Of a DNA stretch of 25,999 nucleotides, positions 15,769 through 21,854 are shown piece after piece; the first letter of the stretch is position 1; the number at the start of each line of letters is the position of its first letter. Made by a program: the position numbers and the translations under genes. The stretch is from the NCBI GenBank assembly GCA_934101495.1, contig CAKORG010000015.1, forward strand, positions 1 through 25,999. The letters run 5' to 3'. Source of the stretch: an uncultured Bacilli bacterium (GTDB lineage: Bacteria; Bacillota_I; Bacilli_A; RF39; UBA660). A model generated the notes under the pieces. That model was not told where the DNA came from and did no database searches. It saw only the letters and a program-made list of their open reading frames with translations.

Positions 15769-15904
15769 ATAAGAACAAAAAAGATAAAAATAGTAGGGTG
15801 GCGACCACCCGAAGTTGGTCTGTGGAGAAACCAAAGGTTTCTGTGAAACAGAAAAGTGTTACCATGAGGTGACACTGCTACTTGAATTTCACTAGAAATT
15901 TAAG
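15769..15904 (+). ncRNA. Probable omega-RNA (reRNA) scaffold and right end of TnpB element
   Basis: Directly after the full-length tnpB stop lies a compact series of hairpins: GGGTGG/CCACCC (15796-15810), GAAACC/GGTTTC (15827-15841), CTGT/ACAG (15841-15851) and AGTGTTACC/GGTGACACT (15855-15876). AGTAG (15792-15796) can pair with CTACT (15878-15882), a pseudoknot-like closure. The final hairpin CTTGAATTTC/GAAATTTAAG (15881-15904) marks the right end. TnpB guide RNAs arise from the 3' end of tnpB through the right end, with the guide taken from the flank. The pairings are by inspection. Confidence 0.6.
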
Positions 15905-15932
15905 TTATGTTCTGGAATAATTATGGTATAAT
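15905..15932 (+). promoter_or_regulatory. Promoter of Fic gene abutting the TnpB right end
   Basis: TATAAT (15927-15932) with extended TGG; the possible -35 TTATGT (15905-15910) begins exactly where the element's terminal hairpin ends. Confidence 0.6.
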
Positions 15933-15953
15933 TAAAAGAGGTAGGTGAATATA

Positions 15954-16607
15954 ATGAAAAGTAAATATAATATGACAAAAGAAGATAATATTTTTTTTGC
16001 TAAACGAAAGTTAATAGACAATTTATATAAGAGTGCAAATTTAGAAGGAATTGCTGTTACATTTGCTGATACTGTTGCTTTTGTAAATAATGTAAATACT
16101 GGCAATATATCCATAGATGATATGCTAAAATTAAAAGGATTAAAAGATGCTTGGGAGTTTGTTTTAAATACTATAGATGAAGAACTAACAATTGATTATA
16201 TTAAAAAAATACATTTTGAAATTTGTAAAGGACAAGGTGTGGTACCATTAGGGGAGTTTAGAGACAAAGGTGTTGGAATAACAGGAACAAATTATAGACC
16301 AAAGTTACCTAGAGAATGTAATTATGATAATGAATTAAAAAATATAATGAATATAGATAGTGCTATAGATAGATGTATAACATTGTTTCTATGGATACAA
16401 AGAAGTCAAATGTTTTTAGATGGTAACAAAAGAGTTGCTAATCTGGTAGCTAATAAGGAAATGATAAAAAATGGAATGGGAATACTTGCCGTTCCAGTGG
16501 AAAAAATAGGTGAATATTTTACTTTGCTAATAAATTTTTATGAAACCAATGATTATACAGAAATTAAAAAATGGATTTATGAAAATTGTATAGATGGATT
16601 AAATTAG
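15954..16607 (+). CDS. Fic-domain protein with Gln in place of catalytic His
   Basis: This 217-residue Fic/Doc-fold protein has an N-terminal S-x3-E-G motif (Ser27, Glu31, Gly32), matching the autoinhibitory motif of class II Fic AMP-transferases. The Fic core includes IKKIHFEICKGQG, GEFRDKGVGITGTNYRPK and the signature region QMFLDGNKRVANL (152-164). The expected HxFx(D/E)GN(G/K)R has Gln152 where the catalytic His should be, so ordinary AMP or phosphate transfer is doubtful. The start at 15954 follows AGGTAGGTG; the GTG at 15945 overlaps that site. It stands alone between the TnpB element and the small RNA locus, with no separate antitoxin gene. Confidence 0.85.
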   Translation: MKSKYNMTKEDNIFFAKRKLIDNLYKSANLEGIAVTFADTVAFVNNVNTGNISIDDMLKLKGLKDAWEFVLNTIDEELTIDYIKKIHFEICKGQGVVPLGEFRDKGVGITGTNYRPKLPRECNYDNELKNIMNIDSAIDRCITLFLWIQRSQMFLDGNKRVANLVANKEMIKNGMGILAVPVEKIGEYFTLLINFYETNDYTEIKKWIYENCIDGLN

Positions 16608-16617
16608 ATAGAAAGTA

Positions 16618-16646
16618 TTGATATTTATATAAAATTTGGATATAAT
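16618..16646 (+). promoter_or_regulatory. Sigma-A promoter of predicted antitoxin RNA
   Basis: TTGATA (16618-16623), 17 nt and TATAAT (16641-16646). The predicted start is near 16653 and no ORF follows. Confidence 0.8.
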
Positions 16647-16652
16647 GTAAAT

Positions 16653-16734
16653 GTAAGGTTACCCGAGAAAGCGGGTAGCGCCTACATATTTTTGTTTTTT
16701 TGAAGGACACTACACCTAATGGCTAGTGTCCTTC
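16653..16734 (+). ncRNA. Predicted antitoxin small RNA (Fst/par RNA II-like)
   Basis: The transcript begins with a structured module: ATGTA(A)GG...CCTACAT closes an inner hairpin TACCCG/CGGGTA (16660-16677). Then come T-rich sequence (16689-16701) and a second perfect 11-bp hairpin GAAGGACACTA/TAGTGTCCTTC (16702-16734). It contains no plausible ORF. Its first 28 nt reappear, in the transcribed orientation, at the 5' end of the opposing toxin mRNA. The 16702-16734 hairpin is shared by the two convergent units. Termination may occur at the T tract (after about 16701) or after the second hairpin. Confidence 0.65.
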
Positions 16735-16736
16735 AT

Positions 16737-16817
16737 TTATACTAATTTAATAATAATTAACAGCAATAAAAGAATTATTACTAAAAGAGTGTTGTTATCA
16801 CCAAACTCTTCTTTCAT
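16737..16817 (-). CDS. 26-residue hydrophobic peptide, predicted type I toxin
   Basis: The ATG at 16817 reads a 26-residue peptide with a polar head (MKEEFGDNN) and one Leu/Ile-rich helix ending in IIIKLV before TAA. GGTGG lies 7 nt upstream. Small single-helix peptides with convergent antisense RNAs are typical type I toxins (Fst/Ldr/TxpA-like), which insert in or perturb the membrane. The leader is long (about 93 nt) and folded. It is not similar enough to Fst to share its name, and a YjcZ-like harmless micro-protein is the main alternative. Confidence 0.6.
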   Translation of the reverse strand: MKEEFGDNNTLLVIILLLLLIIIKLV

Positions 16818-16910
16818 ATACTTACCACCAGCCCTTTCTCCCCCTGAGTTTAACCTCGGAAAAGTTCCGAACCGAATAGAAAGTAGGCACTACCACTTTT
16901 CGGGTAACAG
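16818..16910 (-). promoter_or_regulatory. Structured 5' leader of the toxin mRNA
   Basis: Read on the minus strand, the leader begins with GTTACCCGAAAAGTGGTAG and GCCTAC (16908-16883), a near copy of the antitoxin RNA 5' end. It continues with a perfect hairpin TCGGAA/TTCCGA (16856-16870) and a G-rich stretch before the ribosome binding site. It likely controls translation. Confidence 0.5.
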
Positions 16911-16916
16911 TATGCT

Positions 16917-16944
16917 ATTATACATGTAATTTTTTGTTTGTAAA
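16917..16944 (-). promoter_or_regulatory. Sigma-A promoter of toxin mRNA
   Basis: On the minus strand TTTACA (16944-16939), 16 nt, then TATAAT (16922-16917), 7 nt before the duplicated 5' module. Confidence 0.65.
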
Positions 16945-16949
16945 TAGCG

Positions 16950-16996
16950 ATGACAAAACATGTCATAAATCGACATGCGAATGTGTGGCTTATAAG
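16950..16996 (+). promoter_or_regulatory. Promoter/operator region of ABC exporter
   Basis: Overlapping dyads ATGACA/TGTCAT (16950-16966) and CATGTC/GACATG (16959-16977) precede CGAATGTGTGG and TATAAG (16991-16996). The block shares ATGACA, ATCGACATG and CGAATGTG with 6440-6473. The -35 is unclear, so promoter strength is uncertain. Confidence 0.4.
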
Positions 16997-17068
16997 AAGC
17001 TAAAGCTAAATTACATCTTTATTTTCATATTAATTTGTTATATAATCTTGTTAAGAAATGAGGTTAAT

Positions 17069-17965
17069 ATGTTAAAGCTAGAAAATGTTAGAAAAACATA
17101 TGGAAGTCTAGTTGCTGTAGATGATTTATCTTTTACAGTTAAAGATGGTAAAATTTTTGGACTTCTTGGTGAAAATGGGGCAGGTAAAACTACAACATTT
17201 AGAATGATAATGGGACTTTTAGAACCAGACAAAGGAACCATCACCTTAGATGGTAAAAAAATCGATTATAAAGAAACTGATAAAATAGGTTTTGTTACAG
17301 AAGAAAGAAGTTTACTTACTAAACTTACTGTTTATGAAATGATTGAGTTTTATGGTACTTTGAAAGGGATGAATAAAGAGAAACTTGATAAAGAACTTGA
17401 CTATTGGTTAGATAGATTTGGAATAAAGGATTATAAATTTAAAAAGATAAAAGAACTATCTAAAGGTAATCAACAAAAAATACAATTTATATCAGCAGTT
17501 ATAAATGAACCTAAACTTCTTATATTAGATGAACCATTTACAGGTTTAGATCCAATAAATGTAGGATTACTAAAAGATGCTGTTAAAGATTTACAGAAAA
17601 ATGGTTGTTCAATTATATTTTCATCTCACCAAATGGAATACATCGAAGACTTTTGTGAAGAACTTATTATTTTAGTTCATGGTAAAGCAGTTATAAATGG
17701 TAATTTAAATGAAATAAAAGAAAACTATGCTAAAAAGAATATTCAAATAAAAGGTGATAATATTCCTGTAGAAACACTAGAAAAAACAAATGGGGTAGAA
17801 GAGGTCGAAGAAAAAGCAAATGAGTATGTTGTACATATTAAAGATGCCAGTGTATCAAAAGAAGTATTTGATGTTATTAAAAACTCTAATATAACAAAAT
17901 ATGTAGTGGCAGATGCTAGTTTAAATGAGATATTTATCCATTATGTCGGAGGTAAAAATGAATAA
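17069..17965 (+). CDS. ABC exporter ATP-binding protein (NatA-like)
   Basis: This 298-residue ATPase has Walker A GENGAGKTT (34-42), signature LSKGNQQKI (130-138), Walker B LLILDEP (150-156) and the H-loop His187 in SSHQ. A C-terminal DUF4162-type region of about 85 residues follows, as in NatA/YhaQ proteins. With the next gene it forms an ABC-2 exporter; relatives export sodium, antibiotics or peptides, and the substrate here is unknown. The ATG at 17069 follows GAGG. The upstream in-frame extension to 16934 would cover the promoter region. It overlaps the permease start by 8 nt. Confidence 0.92.
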   Translation: MLKLENVRKTYGSLVAVDDLSFTVKDGKIFGLLGENGAGKTTTFRMIMGLLEPDKGTITLDGKKIDYKETDKIGFVTEERSLLTKLTVYEMIEFYGTLKGMNKEKLDKELDYWLDRFGIKDYKFKKIKELSKGNQQKIQFISAVINEPKLLILDEPFTGLDPINVGLLKDAVKDLQKNGCSIIFSSHQMEYIEDFCEELIILVHGKAVINGNLNEIKENYAKKNIQIKGDNIPVETLEKTNGVEEVEEKANEYVVHIKDASVSKEVFDVIKNSNITKYVVADASLNEIFIHYVGGKNE

Positions 17966-19235
17966 GAAGTTTTGGTATTTAACAAAGGTTAGTTTAAAAA
18001 AGAAAATTGGTTCAAAATGGTTTATAGCAACTAATATAATTCTTGCTTTAGGTATTATTGCAATTATAAATATTAATTCCATAGTTAAGTTCTTTGGAGG
18101 AGATTTTTCTGAAAATTTGACTATTTATGCAGTTGATAATGCTGGAGTTTATGATGTGTTTAAAGGCACAATTGAAGCTTTAGATGAAGATAAATTACTT
18201 GAAGTAAAACTTGGAGAATCATCTAAAGAAGAACTTATTAAAAATTTGAAAGATAATGAAGTAATAGTGATTCTAAATGAAGACGATAAAGAATATTTAA
18301 AAAGTGAAATAATTAGTAATGAAACTATTGATAATGGATTATATCAAATAATAATTAGTAGTTTAAATAGTTCTAAAAGTACACTAGGTATGATTAAATC
18401 AAATATTAGTCCAGAAATTCTTGCTAATATTTCTAGTCCAGCTACAGTAGAAAGAACAATTCTTAGTGATCAAGGTAGTGTTGATGAAAATATGACTATT
18501 GTTATGAATAGTGTATTTCCAACTTTAATTCTTCCATTCTTTATGCTTGTTGTGTTTTTAGTCCAAATGGTTGGGGGAGAAATTTGTGAAGAAAAAACGA
18601 CGAGAAGTATGGAAATAATTATTTCTAATGTAAGTCCAAAAATGCATTTGTTTTCTAAAGTTTTAGCAAGTAATATATTTGTTATTACTCAAGGGGCTTT
18701 ATTAATTGTTTTTGCTCTTATAGGTTTATTAATTAATAAGTATGTAACTGGTACTTCAGCTTTAACTTTAATTAGTAGTCTTGTTGGTAATCTTGATTTA
18801 TCTATATTAAAAGATAAATTGCTTGTTTTAGTTCCAACAGCTTTAATTCTTATGCTTTTATCATTTTTAGCTTATGCAATACTATCTGGAGTGTTAGCAT
18901 CTATGACAGTTAATATTGAAGACTTTAATCAACTTCAAACACCAGTTATGCTTATTTCGGTTGTAGGTTATTATTTATCTATATCTGCATCATTATTTAA
19001 TGGTTCAACTTTAATACATGTTTTATCTTATGTTCCATTCTTATCAGCATTTTTATCACCAACACTTTATATAATTGGTGAAGTTAGCTTACTTGATATT
19101 ATTATATCAATCATAGTAATGATATTATTTATCTATATTCTTCTTAAAAAAGGATTGAAAGTATATAAAAATGGTATTTTAAATTATTCAACTGATAAAG
19201 TTTGGGATAGATTTAAAAAATCAATTAAAAATTAA
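17958..19235 (+). CDS. ABC-2 type exporter permease (NatB/YhaP-like)
   Basis: This 425-residue protein has an N-terminal helix (about 25-40), a large extracytoplasmic domain (about 45-185) and five or six C-terminal helices. The C-terminal part contains EICEEKTTRSMEIIISNVSP, the cytoplasmic hallmark of NatB/CcmB-like ABC-2 permeases. The start at 17958 follows GGAGG, placed inside the end of the ATPase gene, so translation is coupled. It is the last gene of the unit and is followed by a strong terminator. Confidence 0.9.
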   Translation: MNKKFWYLTKVSLKKKIGSKWFIATNIILALGIIAIININSIVKFFGGDFSENLTIYAVDNAGVYDVFKGTIEALDEDKLLEVKLGESSKEELIKNLKDNEVIVILNEDDKEYLKSEIISNETIDNGLYQIIISSLNSSKSTLGMIKSNISPEILANISSPATVERTILSDQGSVDENMTIVMNSVFPTLILPFFMLVVFLVQMVGGEICEEKTTRSMEIIISNVSPKMHLFSKVLASNIFVITQGALLIVFALIGLLINKYVTGTSALTLISSLVGNLDLSILKDKLLVLVPTALILMLLSFLAYAILSGVLASMTVNIEDFNQLQTPVMLISVVGYYLSISASLFNGSTLIHVLSYVPFLSAFLSPTLYIIGEVSLLDIIISIIVMILFIYILLKKGLKVYKNGILNYSTDKVWDRFKKSIKN

Positions 19236-19239
19236 ATAG

Positions 19240-19274
19240 AATAACTGCTTGTGATTTTCAAGCAGTTATTTTTT
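19240..19274 (+). terminator. Terminator of ABC exporter operon
   Basis: A 12-bp perfect stem AATAACTGCTTG/CAAGCAGTTATT (19240-19251 with 19259-19270) is followed by TTTT. Confidence 0.9.
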
Positions 19275-19299
19275 CGCAATTGTAATAATATACTTTTAG

Positions 19300-19810
19300 C
19301 AAAGCTGATGATACTTATGATAGTGTCCAGTATCCCTTGTGTCAAATACGTCAGTTGCAAAATTAGTAGATGGTTTAGCACTTCCACTTGCTGCTGACAA
19401 AACCTATTGGAAAGATGGTAATTTAAAATATACAATCACTTTAGATAATGCAACTGATGTTCATTATGAAAATGTTACTCTAACAGATGTTTTATCTACC
19501 ACATATATAACATTTGTTAATGATAGTGTAGAAGTTAATAGTGTAGCAGCACAAAGTAGTGAATATAACTATGATGATAGTACTCATACTTTAACAATTA
19601 ATCTTGCTAGTGTAAATGCTCAAGCTGAAACTGTTATTACTTTTAGTGTAAAAAAAACTAAATGATTTTTTCATCTTAATTAATAGTGTGCTTGGAACTT
19701 TAAGTGATGGAAATAGTGTTCAAAGTAATACAGTTAAAGCTTTAAGTCCCATTAATAGATGGTGTACTGTAAATAATTATGGATGTGGAGTACCTTATTT
19801 TAGAGTATAA
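19300..19810 (+). pseudogene. Remnant of DUF11-like repeat surface protein
   Basis: From 19339 a 108-codon frame encodes a DUF11-type beta repeat (KYTITLDNATDVHYENVTLTDVL; NSVEVNS-like spacing; TVITFSVKK). It has no proper start, since an in-frame TAG lies just upstream. After its TGA (19663-19665) the domain continues in another frame as NSVLGTLSDGNSVQSNTVKA, and the C-terminal tail (RWCTVNNYGCGVPYFRV) ends at 19810. At least one frameshift and a lost 5' end mean it is not expressed as an intact protein. It was probably a secreted surface protein. Confidence 0.7.
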
Positions 19811-19846
19811 CAAAAAAAGAGCTTTTTGCTCTTTTAATTTGCTTCT
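19773..19846. repeat. Direct repeat copy 1 (duplicated convergent gene end)
   Basis: About 74 bp matching 20743-20816 with only a few differences (three substitutions and two 1-nt indels by eye). It carries a surface-protein C-terminus on the plus strand (NNYGCGVP), a shared hairpin, and a KEAN-stop end on the minus strand. Confidence 0.8.
19815..19835. terminator. Terminator in repeat copy 1
   Basis: AAAAGAGC/GCTCTTTT with a TTTTT loop; the A and T arms allow use from both directions. Confidence 0.7.
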
Positions 19847-19909
19847 TTTTATTCCCATTTTAACTTAAACGTGAACTTACTATTTTATTTTTTAGAAAAA
19901 ATAAATAAC

Positions 19910-19937
19910 TTGACAACAGAAAATATTTTGATAAAAT
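19910..19937 (+). promoter_or_regulatory. Sigma-A promoter of coiled-coil membrane protein gene
   Basis: TTGACA (19910-19915), 16 nt, TAAAAT (19932-19937). Confidence 0.7.
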
Positions 19938-19959
19938 ATATTTTAAATGGAGGCTCACA

Positions 19960-20550
19960 ATGAATGAATATTTAAGTCAAATTAGCGATAATTATGGAAT
20001 AGTTAGTGATGAAAATGGTGAAATTAAAGTTGTTACAAAAAGTGCAACTAATTACGAACTTCAAGATATTTTATTAAAAGAAAATGAACTAGAGAATTTA
20101 AACCAAGAATTAATAGCTGCTAAAGAAAAATTAATTGATAATAAAGAAAGAACAATAAATGGTGAACTTTGTAATCTTGTAATTATTGTTGGTTTAATTA
20201 TATTAGCTGTAGCAATATTTCCTGTTGTATCAACACAATTCTTGATTTATTTGTTGACAGGATTTTATGCTATTACTAAGGCAATTAATATTGCAATGAA
20301 TGGTACCAGAATTGGAAGATATAAGGAAAATAAGAAATTAAATTCAAGTATAAAGTCTTTAGAAGAAAATAGTTTGCAATTAGCATATGAATTAGTAAAT
20401 TTAAAAGAAAAAGCAAAATATAAGGTTGAGTCAGATACAAAAAATTATTGTGCTCAATATGGATCAACTAAAAATGCAAGTGAAGTTTTAAACGAAGGTT
20501 TAGGTAAAGTAAAAGTGATGAAATTAACAAGGAAACATCCAAAATGCTAG
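19960..20550 (+). CDS. Hypothetical coiled-coil membrane protein
   Basis: This 196-residue protein has a coiled coil (about 35-65), two membrane helices (about 70-90 and 93-110, LCNLVIIVGLIILAVAIFP...), and a second coiled coil (about 120-160). The C-terminus is short and basic. The layout suggests a membrane hairpin with both coils inside. No family is recognised. It has a good promoter and a GGAGG site, so it looks expressed although decayed genes flank it on both sides. The abrupt C-terminal end (KHPKC) may reflect truncation. Confidence 0.6.
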   Translation: MNEYLSQISDNYGIVSDENGEIKVVTKSATNYELQDILLKENELENLNQELIAAKEKLIDNKERTINGELCNLVIIVGLIILAVAIFPVVSTQFLIYLLTGFYAITKAINIAMNGTRIGRYKENKKLNSSIKSLEENSLQLAYELVNLKEKAKYKVESDTKNYCAQYGSTKNASEVLNEGLGKVKVMKLTRKHPKC

Positions 20551-20624
20551 AGCATTTCAAAAAGTTTAGGTAATGAAAAATCTAAATTTTTTCCTAAAAT
20601 TAAGTAAAATCGAGATTAAAGAAT

Positions 20625-20745
20625 TTTGACGGTGGTTCTGCAAAAGATGGAAAAATAGAAAAGTTTAAAGCAATACTTCCACTTAGTGGTAAAGTAATAA
20701 ATAGCAAAAAGCATTTTTAGATGACTTAATTAAAAAAGAAGAACA
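20625..20745 (+). pseudogene. Small remnant resembling the GyrB/ParE TOPRIM region
   Basis: Frame from 20625 reads GGSAKDGKIEKFKAILPL, then SGKVINSKK, and after a one-base frameshift FLDDLIKKEEQ. This follows the GyrB/ParE order GGSAKQGR, FQAILPLRGKxxNxEK and LDxxLxNEE. Only about 40 residues remain. It joins repeat copy 2 at about 20743. No intact topoisomerase gene is present nearby. The 20551-20624 stretch before it holds nothing I can identify. Confidence 0.55.
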
Positions 20746-20816
20746 ATTATGGATGTGGGGTACCTTTATTTTAGAATATAACAAAAAAGAGCTTTTTGCT
20801 CTTTTAATTTGCTTCT
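20743..20816. repeat. Direct repeat copy 2
   Basis: Near-identical to 19773-19846. Here the plus-strand tail reads NNYGCGVPLF before the stop, and the minus-strand tail is the end of the decayed gene at 20804-21425. Confidence 0.8.
20785..20805. terminator. Terminator in repeat copy 2
   Basis: AAAAGAGC/GCTCTTTT with a TTTTT loop. On the minus strand it is followed by TTTTTT and directly follows the stop of the decayed gene. Confidence 0.7.
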
Positions 20817-21425
20817 AATTTCCAGATAATTTTAGTTTTATAATCTTCATTTATTTCTAAATATTTATTATCAAGGTATAAAAGTATACCTTTTTCTTTG
20901 GATAAAGTACTTGTTTTCTTTTGGAAAATGCCACCAATTATCATCACCAGTTATTACTAAAGTTGGAGTTTTATCAAGTACTAAAATGTTATCACTAAAA
21001 TTCTTAAAAACAATACTGTCATCTAAAGTAAAATTATTATCACTTTTAAAACTGTTATTTGATGGAGTCAAGTATCTTAAAATTATAATATTCTAAAGTA
21101 GCTAGGCTTGTCCCATTAAAAATTATATAATCAAATGCAACTAGAGCATCTTCGTAATATTCGTTATATTTTTAAGAGTTATATTCTTTGTTTTTGCCTC
21201 AACAGTTATGTTGTTGTTATTAATCGTTAATGTTGCTTCATATGTTCCATAAATTGTAACTTTTTCTTAAAATCTCCAATAAAAATATCTTCAGTTATAG
21301 TAATATCATTCATTAAATATATGTAGTTGTAGGTATTATGTTCTTCTAAAACTTCTTTAAACTATGTAAAGTTATTTACAACTACTTTTTTATCATCAAT
21401 TATAATCAAGTAAATCAAATACCTT
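20804..21425 (-). pseudogene. Decayed minus-strand surface protein (beta-repeat type)
   Basis: On the minus strand, fragments in several frames add up to one degraded protein: FKEVLEEHNTYNYIYLMNDITITEDIFIGDF, then VTIYGTYEATLTINNNNITV and KTKNITLKNI. A 66-codon piece (20871-21071) with VLDKTPTLVITGDDNWW follows, and the end is KIIWKLEAN (all parts of longer runs). An in-frame TAG and several frameshifts separate them. The regular Ile/Asn/Thr strands suggest a right-handed beta-helix type extracellular protein. No start region is intact. This explains most of the gene-poor stretch 20551-21482. Confidence 0.55.
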
Positions 21426-21491
21426 TATATTTTATGACATTTTTTAATATATAAATAGTTTATTTATCATAAACTTATATAGGTGATTAAA

Positions 21492-21854
21492 TTGAAACAA
21501 GAAGAATTTAAAAATTTTGTTAGAACTAAACCAGAACTTATAAAGTTTGTTCAAAATGGTGAAATGACATGGCAAAAATTTTATGAGTTATATGATTTGT
21601 ATGGCAATGATGAAAAAGTGTGGAACAAATACATTTTAGATGAACGTTCACCAGTTGAAGATAGCATTTCCAAGATAACAAATATGGTTAAAAATGTTAA
21701 CGTAGATTCCATCAAAAGTCACATAAACACAGCACAAAAAGCTATTGATTTTGTAACGGACTTAACAAAGAAAAATGGTGTAAGCAATCCTGCTGAAAAT
21801 TTAACTAAAGGACCAGTTTCACCAAGACCCCTTAATAAATTTTTTGAGGATTAA
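21492..21854 (+). CDS. ylbD: YlbD-like putative spore coat protein
   Basis: This 120-residue protein begins KQEEFKNFVRTKPELIKFVQNG, then MTWQKFYELYDLYGNDEKVWNKY, closely following the YlbD family pattern (EFKxFVKxHPKLxxxVRxGxxTWQxLYExWxLxGExDxxW). The Pro-rich C-terminus (GPVSPRPLNKFFED) is not conserved as far as I can tell. The TTG at 21492 is chosen because AGGTG lies 6 nt upstream, the same arrangement as at 5055. ylbE follows directly after the stop, as in Bacillus. CATAAACTTA (21468-21477) resembles the coat-gene -10 but is very close to the start. Confidence 0.82.
   Translation: MKQEEFKNFVRTKPELIKFVQNGEMTWQKFYELYDLYGNDEKVWNKYILDERSPVEDSISKITNMVKNVNVDSIKSHINTAQKAIDFVTDLTKKNGVSNPAENLTKGPVSPRPLNKFFED

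Larger units (their letters stand above)
14545..15904 (+). mobile_element. TnpB-only IS200/IS605-type element (IS1341-like)
   Basis: The element comprises a promoter, a broken tnpB, structured 3' non-coding RNA sequence and a terminal hairpin (15881-15904). No tnpA (Y1 transposase) is present, so it could move only with help from elsewhere. The right boundary is judged from the last hairpin. The left boundary is uncertain; a small ATTTT-ATG-AAAAT hairpin at about 14553-14565 might belong to the left end. Confidence 0.6.

Noticed and set aside
15581..15875. Two overlapping 94-codon minus-strand ORFs in the tnpB 3' end
   Set aside because: They are antisense to the zinc-ribbon region of tnpB and the omega-RNA, lack ribosome binding sites and have low-complexity composition.
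14589..15934. 13-bp direct repeat TATGGTATAATTA at 14589-14601 and 15922-15934 as a target-site duplication of the TnpB element
   Set aside because: Both copies are extended -10 promoter elements, a consensus also seen at 10181, and IS200/IS605-type elements do not make target duplications.
16726..16929. 67-codon plus-strand ORF across the small RNA locus
   Set aside because: It has no ribosome binding site and runs antisense to the toxin mRNA and its structured leader. Its composition follows from that RNA, so it is treated as a shadow.
20817..21480. Intact protein-coding gene in the gene-poor stretch
   Set aside because: Fragments on the minus strand belong to one protein but are split by stops and frameshifts; plus-strand ORFs here are shadows.
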